Shown: one piece after another, positions 54,596-63,355 of the stretch
How positions within the stretch are numbered: the first letter of the stretch is position 1
Layout of the letters: every line of letters begins with the position of its first letter
The notes under the pieces: model-generated
What the model saw: only the letters and a program-made list of their open reading frames with translations
Told to the model about the DNA's origin: nothing
Database searches by the model: none
Program-made: the position numbers and the translations under genes
Assembly (NCBI GenBank): GCA_963971575.1
Contig: OZ020611.1
Location: 243,250,654-243,314,653, forward strand
From: Liopterus haemorrhoidalis
Taxonomy: Eukaryota > Arthropoda > Insecta > Coleoptera > Dytiscidae
Length of the DNA: 64,000 nt
Direction of reading: 5' to 3'

Positions 54596-54930
54596 AACTG
54601 ACAATAACTGAAGCGCCTCTAGTGAGATTTTGAGAAACTGACGTGTTTATCTTTGCAATGCAAAAGTAGGTCGTGAAAGAGACCTAAGTTTTCATCGTGT
54701 TCCGAAACGTGGCAAAAAAGCCTTATTACCTTCAATTATAACCCTAGAGGTTACTTGGGTACTGAGAAAACGGAAAATTTCATTTAACGCAACCCTTATA
54801 CTGAATAATAAATTAATTTCAATAAATATCACATGAAGATACCATTGAACCTGTCAAAAATATCCTATCTGCGTCAGCCATGATGCACAATGCAGTGGCG
54901 CCTCTATCGGTAGTGTCAGATGCCAATATT
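54596..54930 (+). mobile_element. THAP-containing (P-like) fragment inside Harbinger
   Basis: Begins CAACTGACAATAACTGAAG and ends near GTGGCGCCTCTATCGG, edges shared with 22777-23030. A plus-strand frame reads GRERDLSFHRVPKRGKKALL and then W after about 11 residues. The S-F-H-R-x-P motif and spaced Trp are typical of THAP zinc fingers as in P-element-like transposases. The zinc-binding Cys/His set is incomplete. It interrupts the Harbinger transposase between residues TLP and IPAS. Confidence 0.5.
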
Positions 54931-55177
54931 GCTTCATTATTATCCCTCCAACCATCAGAAGCAAATGTTCAAAATCAGTAGGCGTCAGCCGGGTGAAATT
55001 CCGAAAACCCATGGCGTCTTCCAGTCTTAATTTATTTAATAATGCATTACCGAACCTAGGTCCTTCTACGAGCACTTCGTGCGTCCACCAACGTTTACGT
55101 TTTCGCGTTCTTTCACTTGTAATTAGCACTATGCAGGAACTCATTCCACACAAAACAATGTCCATAAATGTCGTCAA
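54931..55177 (-). pseudogene. Harbinger (PIF/ALP1-like) transposase N-terminus
   Basis: Minus strand. MTTFMDIVLCGMSSCIVLIT, TRKRKRWWTHEVLVEGPRFG and LRLEDAMGFRNFTRLTPTDF with EHLLLMV match the R-R-W-W-V...L-x-x-E-D-x-x-x-F-x-N-F-x-R-M-x-x-x-x-F-x-x-L-L pattern of ALP1-like N-termini. A proper ATG start and no stop until the THAP-type insertion. A different subfamily from the elements at 0.5-2.0 and 31.6 kb. Confidence 0.8.
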
Positions 55178-55184
55178 TAAACAT

Positions 55185-56400
55185 TTATTTTTTTTTGAAA
55201 AAAAAAAACAAACTTGAAAAATTTATCAAATTTCTGATAAAAATTATGACTAATTTAGGACGTCCTAAAACTATGAAATTAGGCATACCTATACAGAAAG
55301 TATCGCTAAATCCAATGGCGTGCTCAAAAAAATTCGAAAGCGATTCGTTTGGCCGAAAATCGTTGTTCAACCTATACACGGGTATATTCTGTAAGAAATG
55401 CGTTAAAATTAGCGTCAGGTTAATATTTTTATTTTAACTCCATGTGTAACGTCATTATGCAAAAATGCTATTCTGTAAGAGCATTTGTTAAAGTAAGCGT
55501 TAATACAATATTTGTTAACGCGAGGCGCTAACTCACCTTGTAGAGAGGCTAATATTTACTGCACGCGCATGCGCTGTTACGTTGAATTTTAACAGGAGTA
55601 TTTATTTAGTCAAATGCCAAGAGAATCTTAACCTAATATTTCGGTGTTGAATTAAATATTCAGTGGCGAAATTTATTTTATAAATGGAACAGACATGTTT
55701 GGTCCTGTGATACTCATTATAACTGGTTTCCACAGTGCATTAAATAAAAATATAACTTTATTCAACTTTTATTTAGTCAATTTATATACTACATTGTATT
55801 ATAACAGTTTATCTAATTTTTTAATAAAATGTGAATTATATGTTCATTCTAGTTTTAAAAAGGTGTTCGGTGATATTAATTATTAAATAATTAATTGATT
55901 TATTACTCTATTTCTATCCTGGAATAATAGTTGTGATCGATCGTCATTATCAATCTCATCAATTGTTTCTTCAAATAATACACCATTAAAATGTACTGCG
56001 ATATTTTGAAACACGGTGGAGGCATAAGTGAAGTTTTGTAGATTTCAGATAATTATAATTTTAAGTTCTGTGTCTCAACAAAAACCAAAACTGCTCTTCA
56101 ATACTCCATTTACTTCCTTTCTATACAATTACTTGAACTTGCGTCTGGGTGACTTGTATAACAAAAATTATGAAGCGTCATTCTTATCTCTACTGAAAAG
56201 AATTCACTTTAAAAAGTAATAGAAAGTTGATTAATATTCCTACTGTCTTGTGTTTTATTATTTTTTTTTTTAAATAACGTGACATTTACTTAAATAGGAT
56301 CAACCATTTTTGCAAACTTAACACCAGCGTTAACTTTTAAAGCCACCGTTTTAGTAGGCGCTTATTGTAGAACGTTAACTGGCAATTTTAACGCTGCCGT
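55185..56400. other. Unassigned, MITE-like remnants
   Basis: Two stretches with TTCTGTAAGA and GCGTTAA motifs (about 55380-55545, 56290-56400) look like parts of Harbinger-type MITE ends. No gene recognised. An 89-codon plus-strand frame at 55168-55437 and two of about 63 codons after it have no similarity. Confidence 0.4.
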
Positions 56401-56535
56401 GCTATAATTTTAACACATATATGTTTAGCGAATAGCATTTAGGTTAAAAATGGTGTTAAAAATATAACGTCAGTTTCTGACGCTAAGATTTTAACATCAT
56501 GCTTAGAGAATAGACCCGACAGAGTTGTTACTTGT

Positions 56536-56661
56536 ATGCACCATTGGCGTTACTGGATGATTACGCCCATCGAACGACATCTATCCTTCGGGCCACAGGC
56601 TCTCGGGCTGTATTATATTGCTCTCCGGGCGTAATCATTTTAGCAACACCCTTGGTGCATA
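56536..56661. mobile_element. Short fold-back MITE
   Basis: ATGCACCATTGGCGTTACTG...ATTACGCCC at the left and the complement of ATTACGCCC...AACACCCTTGGTGCAT at the right form inverted arms of about 33 bp. The 60-bp middle is GC-rich. No target duplication assigned with confidence. Confidence 0.65.
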
Positions 56662-57189
56662 AATAGTTAGTATATAAACAAATTTTGTTGTTTTCGTCGT
56701 TATTCGTAAAACTTAATTAGCAACCCTTATACAAACTATTTTTCTATTTTTATGAACCTTTTCCATATTTACCCTTTATTTTTTCTAAATAAATATGGTC
56801 AATGTACATATACCTTATATCTGTAAATATTGGAGAGAAATTGAATATAATTTTTCAAATAAAATCCAATTCAATTAAATGCAATTTAAAGTTGTTAGTA
56901 AGTATGAGATAAAAAACGAGTTGGAACGTTCATACGATAACGATTGATGTGAACCGGTAGCGGTAGAACGGAACCGGTAGAGGCAGGATAACAGTCGGTT
57001 TCAATCGATACGGAACGTGAAATGTATATTTCAATTACAATACACTAATTACAATTCGTTGGCTTGTCATTCTCTCACACAAATATTCAGTTAAATGTCA
57101 TTTGTCATTTTTAAAAACAAACACATATATGCAGGGCCGTCTTTAGCCATTGCGCCTTTAACCCGACAAATTATCAGGACAAAATTTCT
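56662..57189. other. Unassigned, hAT left end at 57132
   Basis: CAGGGCCGTCTTTAGCCATT at 57132 is a typical hAT left terminus with no partner found. The rest is AT-rich without a gene. GAACCGGTAGCGG-type repeats lie at about 56950-56985. Confidence 0.45.
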
Positions 57190-57345
57190 TTCTGCTTCTT
57201 CTTCTTTCAAGTTTGTTCTTGTTTGGTCTCTCTGACGTTGATGATCTCTTGGGTGAAGACAGATCTATCTTCTGCCAATCTAAAAAGCTGTTCTGCATTT
57301 CGTATCCCAGTCTTCTTCCTTATATTACGTAGACAAAATAAAAGG
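57190..57345 (-). pseudogene. RTE-like retrotransposon C-terminal fragment, part 2
   Basis: Minus strand. LRNIRKKTGIRNAEQLFRLA then EDRSVFTQEIINVRETK is the terminal block (S-W-L-R-N-I-R-x-x-T-G-x-x-x-x-x-x-L-F-R-L-A) of endonuclease-reverse transcriptase proteins. The preceding residues lie at 58257-58361, across the insertion at 57346-58256. Confidence 0.7.
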
Positions 57346-58256
57346 GGATACGCATAAAATTTATATTTCCTTAAAACTACATTTTTTTGATATGTTAATG
57401 TTAATTATGTCACCTAACAAAACAAAAATCACATTTTAATTAATATTACAGCCAAATTTATTAATTAAAATATTGTAAATTTGAAATAAGCCGACCACAG
57501 AGCGAAGGTTGCCGAGTAAATACGACTGAGCATGACGTCAAACCCCAGACAGCCCAGACTACAACATAATCTTTACGTGTGTATATTGTGTTGTTCTAGA
57601 GTTTTATATTTGTTTTTAAACAATTTTTCAAGCATTTATTATTAAAATGGCAGATAAAGATTTTGTTAGGGCTCAGAGTGATAATTTACCCAACATTGAT
57701 GCTTTTATGCTCATGGAATATATGAAAAATAATAAATGCTACAGTGCTGAAGAAATACGTGGTGTCAAAACAGACTTGTAATAACCATTTATGTATTCTA
57801 TAACTTTATGTAAACAATAAACGCTGCAACTCTGTAAAATGTAAATATTTATGTAATTTAGATGTCAGAATTTTACTACATTCTTTATATGAAGTTACAA
57901 AACGTTAGAGGCATAATTGAAATACTGCAATATAGGTTATATATTTTAATATAAAATTTAATTCGGTAAACATGTATAAATTGTTTTTATAGAATTAAAC
58001 TTTATTTTAATTAAAATAACTCTAACTTTACACAATCTATAAAAGTTATACAAGCAAATAAGTTCACGACAGACTGTGTAGGCTGCACGCTGTAGACTGG
58101 GTCGGCTGTACGCAGCACACTTATGTAGGGTATGACGTCACACGTGGTTTTCGCGCGCTACATACATTTATGATTTTTTTAAGCCTTCAAATTAAAAAAA
58201 AAAATGCAATTTATGTTATATGCAACAAGAGGAATATAATAAAAAATAATAAAAAA
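57346..58256 (+). mobile_element. Unclassified element inserted in the RTE fragment
   Basis: Its limits are inferred because the host protein reads GIGRRQ at 58257 and LRNIRKKTG at 57345. The edges have an approximate inverted match (GGGGATACGCAT / ATGCCTATCATCCCC). About 910 bp, with one short ORF (57647-57781) and TGACGTCA palindromes at 57533 and 58133, near each side. Target duplication not clear. Confidence 0.5.
57647..57781 (+). CDS. 44-codon ORF resembling the start of a SWIM/YqaJ-type repeat protein
   Basis: Codes for MADKDFVRAQSDNLPNIDAF and continues MLMEYMKNNKCYSAEEIRGVK. From general memory of insect genomes, proteins with an early A-Q-S-D-N-L-P and a later S-A-E-I-R-G-V-K are N-termini of a dispersed family with a SWIM zinc finger and YqaJ-like nuclease. 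I cannot check this. Here the frame ends just after RGVK with a stop, so it is an exon end or a truncated, non-autonomous derivative. An upstream CpG-richer segment could be its promoter. Confidence 0.4.
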   Translation: MADKDFVRAQSDNLPNIDAFMLMEYMKNNKCYSAEEIRGVKTDL

Positions 58257-58361
58257 ATCATGCCTATCATCCCCTATTGTCGTCTGCCTATTCCACGTCG
58301 ATCTTCGATCTTTTCTTTCAGTATTAGTTGGAGAAGCTGATATTTATTTCCTCTTATAATA
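58257..58361 (-). pseudogene. RTE-like retrotransposon C-terminal fragment, part 1
   Basis: Minus strand. KRKYQLLQLILKEKIEDRRG and IGRRQ, the L-L-x-L-I-x-x-G-K-I-E-G-R-R-G-x-G-R-R-Q block of endonuclease-reverse transcriptase proteins. Broken on one side by the element at 57346-58256 and on the other by a Helitron end at 58362. Confidence 0.7.
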
Positions 58362-59066
58362 CTAGTGCACCCGTTGTCAACTGTGTTGGCAAACACATCA
58401 TTATCTTAATGTGGAACTTGCTCGACTTCTTTCTCCAACCATACCCCTTATTTCATTCAATTCAAATTGAATCAACTCTTCGCCCATTATTAAAAACTAG
58501 ATAAATTATAAGTATTATTCCGAATTATTTATTCATAAACTTTTTAAGATGGGATTCATTTTTACTCGGTGCATTACATTTATATTGTTAAAAAAAAATT
58601 ATTTGAGACGTTAATTTATACCTACGAATCCTAGACATTTCTATATGTAATTATATTTGTAGATTCTTAGAGAATAAATCTGCAAAATATTATTCATATC
58701 GGTCAAAGGATATAGGGGTGTCTAGAGTTTCTTGCTTATGCCTACGAAATTCTAGACATTTCTATATGTAATTATATTGGTAGATTCTTAGAGAATAAAT
58801 CTGCAAAATGTTGTTCATATCAGTCAAAGGATATTGGAGTGTCTAGAGTCTTTTGTGTAAGCCTACGAAACCCTAGACATTTATGTATAAAATTATACTT
58901 GTAGATTCTTAGAAAATAAATCTGCAAAATATTGTTTATATCGGTCAAAGAATATAGGAGTGTCTAGAGACTCTTGTTTATATCGATGAAACTCTAGGCA
59001 TTTATGTATATAATTATATTTGTAGATTCTTAGAGAATAAATCTGCAAAATATTGTTCATATCGGT
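58362..59066 (-). mobile_element. Helitron with 121-bp units, copy 3 (3' part)
   Basis: Minus strand. The 3' end is ACGGGTGCACTAG before a T at 58361, with an inverted motif GTTGAC/TTGGC upstream. It differs from the 3' end of copies 1 and 2 but has the same internal units (four, phrase AATCTGCAAAAT at about 58676, 58797, 58917, 59038). The array is cut at 59066 by the DD41D-type transposon. Confidence 0.65.
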
Positions 59067-60113
59067 TCATATTGGGTTAAAAAGTTTGAAGAGACTGGTA
59101 CAACGCTGGATAAATCAAAATCCGGGCGACCTAGGTCATCAAGAACGGTAGAAAACGTGGAGAATGTTAATCAGTCTGTTCGTGACGACCCGAACCTTTC
59201 AATTCGGAAGCGCGCAAGTGCTTTAAATGTGCATAGAGCATCATTACATCGCATTATGCACAAAGACCTAAAGCTGCACCTCTACAAAAATCAATTGGTG
59301 CAGGAATTAAAGCCCCAAGATGCCAGTCAGAGGCTTAATTTCGTAAATCAGGTGATTGAGCGATTTTCAACGTTTACCAACATTTTGGTTTCGGATGAAG
59401 CTCATTTTCATCTTAATGGCCACGTAAATAAGCAGAACTGCCGCTACTGGAGTGCAACGAATCCGAAACGCAAACATCAGAAACCCCTACATTCGCCTAA
59501 AGTGACCGTATGGGCTGCGATGTCGGTGCGAGGAATTATCGGCCCTTACCTTTTTGAAGACGAAAGGGGGCGTGCAGTTACAGTGAATTCAGCGTTATGT
59601 GGAGATGTTAGACAACTTCTTGGTACCTGAACTGCAAAACTTTCCTGGCTATAACCAAAGAACATGGTTCCAACAGGACGGAGCAACTTCACACACGTCC
59701 AATATGTCTCTGCCACGTGTTCGTGAAATTTTCTCAGGCAAATTGATCTCCCGGAGAGGTGACATAAATTGGCCTCCACGTAGTCCAGATTTAACCCCTA
59801 TGGACTTTTTCCTATGGGGTTATCTTAAATCTAAAGTTTACGCCAATAAACCGACTTCACTGGCGCATTTGAAAGAAAATATCCGTCACGAAATGGCAGC
59901 CATCCCTGAGTCCACCTGCCGAGACGTCATAAGTAATTTTACTGTTCGATTAAATGAGTGCCGAGAACGCGAGGGTCTACATTTAGACGATATTATTTTT
60001 AAGAAATAAATCCCCAAAAAGTGTATTTTAATAATTAATAAACATTTTTTCTATATACGGCTTACGTTTTTTAATCGATCCACTAAATATAAAATTTCTT
60101 TTGAGACACCTTG
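59067..60113 (+). mobile_element. DD41D-type transposon, 5'-truncated copy
   Basis: The 3' end ATTTCTTTTGAGACACCTTG with TA at 60114-60115 matches the 27900 end. The left side begins abruptly in coding sequence next to Helitron repeats, so the 5' terminal repeat and first part of the gene are lost. Overall GC is higher than in the flanks. Confidence 0.85.
59073..60009 (+). pseudogene. DD41D-type transposase, nearly complete, one frameshift
   Basis: Open from 59073 (WVKKFEETGTTLDKSKSGRP) to 59630: helix-turn-helix LSIRKRASALNVHRASLHRI, first catalytic Asp in LVSDEAHFHLNG, then PKVTVWAAMSVRGIIGPYLF. A 2-bp loss (CAGAGCG in the 27900 copy, CAGCG here, about 59590) shifts the frame. It resumes at 59599 with the second Asp in FQQDGATSHTSN and the third in SPDLTPMDFFLWG, 41 residues apart, and ends normally at 60009. 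The first roughly 50 residues are absent. Confidence 0.85.
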
Positions 60114-60115
60114 TA

Positions 60116-60769
60116 TATTGCGTTGAATATTATTACGAAAAAATAAATATCTTTTTCGTTGTCTTTTTTAGGGGTTGAATAAACCTGCAAACCAAAACAA
60201 AACTGCGACTGCAACATACTCAATATTACTAAAATAAAAAGAACATTGGTGCCATCTGTGGTACAACCGTACACTTGTAAAAGAAGCAGTTGTTCTTGAA
60301 GCTCTATTGCATATATTCATATCTGCATATCATACCTGTCACATATCTACAAATATCCGGGTATCAGACATAATATAAACATGGCTTTCCACTCGGCGCG
60401 TCACCGTCACCGTCACCGTCACCACTGTTCTGCAGTATAACGTTGAGCGACGAGGGACGTCGCGACGCTCTCTGCAATGAGCATATTCAAATGCATCATC
60501 TGACATTCGACGGCTGACGTCATGGGCGCACGAGGATGTTATACAAAGCACTGGGGACTGGGCAATTAATATAGCGCAAACAAACGGGTTACTAGAAAAT
60601 AGAAGACTGCAATGTCTTGTACAAAGACGCGAATGACAGATTCGCACGTAGAAAACGCGTAGCGTGTTGCTACATCAGTTGTTTCCCCGAACATTGACAA
60701 ACTTATGAGCAATATGAAGTAACAACCGTCCCATTAAAATTAAATAAACATTTTTTTCTTATTACTTGC
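60116..60769. other. Unassigned, CpG-richer with (CGTCAC)n
   Basis: No gene recognised. Four CGTCAC/CACCGT units at about 60399-60425 and a TGACGTCA at 60515 lie in a GC-richer segment (60380-60560), possibly host regulatory DNA. Confidence 0.45.
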
Positions 60770-61300
60770 CCGACCTTAATATATAAGGGGGCAAGTATTG
60801 TAATCGCGAAAATTTTCGATGTCGAGATTTTGACTCATGACCACGTTTCATGGTCCAGGGAATCCAAAAAACCTATTTTCGAAGTGCCGTCCGTTGTGTG
60901 TGTGTCTGTGTGTCTGTGTGTCTGTGTGTGTGTCTGTATGTATACACGATAACTCAAGAACGGTTCAACTTAGAGAATTCGTTTTGGTACTAAAAAATTC
61001 TCCTATCAAATGGGAAGAACCCTATTGTTTTTTATAAAGATCGTTTGAATAGAAATGGAAGTTTACTCGTGTCGATTTTAAGATTTTTGCCAATATTTAG
61101 CAACAGAAAAATATTTCGAAAAAATTTATTGAACAAAAGTTACTATAAATGCAATAACTAATAACTTTTATTTGAGACGTTTTTTGATAAAACGAAAAAT
61201 TTTGAATTTTTTTTGTAAAATTATTTAAAATTTTTCCAAGTCTCAATTTTTTCATATTTATATGTAACGTTTCCATGGTCATGATAATTAATTCGTAACA
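60770..61300 (+). repeat. Repeat family B, variant with (GTGT/CTGT)n
   Basis: Begins TTGCCCGACCTTAATATATA and GGGCAAGTATTGTAATCGCG. The core at about 60897-60945 is GTGTGTCTGTGT; then CACGATAACTCAAGAACGGT, a phrase absent from the other copies, and from 61040 the common family B tail (TTTACTCGTGTCGATTTTAA, TTTCCATGGTCATGATAA). A chimeric or divergent subfamily. Together with 61605-62335 it forms an inverted pair. Confidence 0.65.
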
Positions 61301-61604
61301 AGTAAACAAAAAAAGTAAGCCTTGGACAAAAATTTGTATAGAACATAATTTGATGTATTTTTGAAGATTTATCTAAATATTTAAAAAAAAAAAATTTTTA
61401 ATTAAATTTTTTGTTTTAATTTTTTTTTTTTTTTAGGAGGGCGAGTCTAGCGGATGTTTCCCTCCGCCACTGGCTTAACAATATTAATGCATTATATATA
61501 TTTTTGTCTCGTTTATTTCTGAATGTTATGAACTTATAAATTTTTTTGTGTAGTTTAGAAAATTATTCCAATAACAAAAAAAAAATTCAATGAATTAATT
61601 TCAA
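61301..61604. other. AT-rich spacer between inverted family B copies
   Basis: Poly(A/T) runs and a short inverted motif GGAGGG...CCCTCC near 61436-61470. No gene. Confidence 0.5.
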
Positions 61605-62335
61605 AAATCAGCTGTGGCCACTACTGGACCGATCTAGCAGCAGAGTAGAAATAACTTGGCCTAATATTTTCTAACAGAGATATTATTTATCATGACCATG
61701 GAAACGTTACATATAAGTATGAAAAAATTCAGACTTGGAAAAATTTTAAATTTAAAAAATTTTAAATTTAAATTTTTTTAAAAATTACAAAAAAATTTCG
61801 AAATTTTTCGTTTTATCAAAAAACGTCTCAAATAAAAGTTATTAGTTATTGCATTTATAGCAACTTTTGTTCAATACATTTTTTCGAAATATTTTTCTGT
61901 TGTTAAATATTCGCAAAAATCTTAAAATCGACACGATTAAACCCCCATTTCTAGTCAACCGATTTTTACCAAAAGTTTATCAACTCGTACCATTGATGTC
62001 AAAAGCTTAAATATGCAGTTTCATAAAAATTCTTTTAGCCGAATTTGCTCTGCACGTGTACACAGACAGACAGATGGACGGACAGACGGACGGACAGACG
62101 GACGGACGGACGGACGGACAGACGGACAGACGGACGGACGGACAGACAGACCGACAGACATCATGTTAAAAATAGTCAAGCTAAAAAGTTATGTGACGGA
62201 CAGACAGACTGACAGACATCATGCTAAAAATAGGCAAAACGTTATGTAGGGACCTCAATTCGTGGAGATCCATCGAAATCTCGAAATGTCAAAATCGGTA
62301 TGATCACAATACCTACCTTATATATGTTGGCGTTT
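61605..62335 (-). repeat. Repeat family B, copy 5, with (CCGT/CTGT)n core
   Basis: Minus strand, full-length-looking: AAAAATCAGCTGTGGCCAC at its left edge and TATATATGTTGGCG at its right. The core at about 62061-62160 is mainly GACG/GACA units. A second short array (gacagacagactgacagac) follows after a duplicated 'catcatg(t/c)taaaaata' phrase at 62160-62235, a partial tandem duplication. Confidence 0.75.
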
Positions 62336-62339
62336 GGTA

Positions 62340-62440
62340 AAAACGCACACGAAAATAACACACACGGATTAATACGCACACGGAAAAAAGTGCACATGAA
62401 AAATACATACACGGAAAAAAGCGCACACGGAAAAAAGCAT
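62340..62440 (+). repeat. 17-18 bp imperfect tandem repeat
   Basis: Five or six units around CGCACACGGAAAAAAG with variants (tgcacatgaaaaat, acacacggatt). Starts right at the edge of the family B copy. Confidence 0.75.
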
Positions 62441-63350
62441 TAAATAAGCGTGAAAAAAACTGGTCAGCTAGATCTAGTTGTATCTTTTATGTTCGCAACT
62501 CCTACAACGTTATCCACATATATTCACTTACGGACACGGCCAACTCCACAACTTCATATTATATCACAGGCTCGCTACCTAGTTGATAATAAATGGTAAG
62601 ATTAAAGTAACGTATAAACGGTTCGCTACAAAAATAATAATAATAAAATACACATACATAAAGTTCGAATCCCAGTTGAACATAAAATTAATCAACTATA
62701 AAACTAAAACAAAATCGTAAATTCTAAAACTTTTAAAAACAAATATAAAAAACAAGCTTTTAAGAGTAAATTTACGACCTTGCCCTTGATTTTTCAACCC
62801 TACCAAATTCAGAACTTGGTAACTTTTCCATAAATCGTTTAAACCTTGTTTTTAGTCCTGTGTTTACCCGAAATCTGTTGCAACTTCTCTACAGCGTCGC
62901 CCGGCGTCGTCCGTCCTCCGTCACCAATGATTTATCTCCAGCCATCTGTTACGGGCGCTAATGTAAGTTTTTAACCCCCCTCCCCAATCCTCACACCACT
63001 GCTTGACATGGTAAACACTGTATTATAAGGAGGGTTGGAGTTAAACAGCAAGCATTATTATAATGACATTGAATATTTAAGATTGATTGCTAGATTTATG
63101 GGGCTTTTACGATAATTGTTTAGTTGGAGTTTTAGAACTTTGACACCGCAGTCTTTAAACAGCCTGTTGTTTCGGGAATAAACAAGTTATATATTAAACA
63201 AACAGGTTTAAACCAGTTTGTAACAATATATGAAGTTTCAAACACCTTTCTATTAGCTGTTTGCACAACCAGTGGATTGTGGCGCAGCAATCGTTGAAAG
63301 TAATGCGTCATAGTTTTAAACAGAAGAGGATTGGGTAATAATAATAATAT
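62441..63350. other. Unassigned stretch
   Basis: No gene recognised. About 62885-62960 is CpG-rich (GCGTCGCCCGGCGTCGTCCG). The rest is AT-rich and apparently single-copy within the window. Confidence 0.4.
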
Positions 63351-63355
63351 ATAAG

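Larger units (their letters stand above)
51944..56518. mobile_element. Possible element bounded by ~100-bp inverted ends
   Basis: GGTCTATTCTCTAAGC with AAGATGTTAAAATCTTA (51946-51990) and further homologous sequence to about 52045 is the inverted counterpart of 56410-56516. The ends could bound one 4.6-kb Harbinger-like element containing retrotransposon, Helitron and Harbinger insertions, or be two independent partial copies. No target duplication is evident. The segment 55395-55545 has related motifs (TATTCTGTAAGAGCATTTG), which favours several overlapping copies. Confidence 0.4.

Noticed and set aside
51944..56518. Calling this a single intact large transposon
   Set aside because: The inverted ends match, but no target duplication was found and related motifs inside suggest several overlapping MITE copies; listed at low confidence only.
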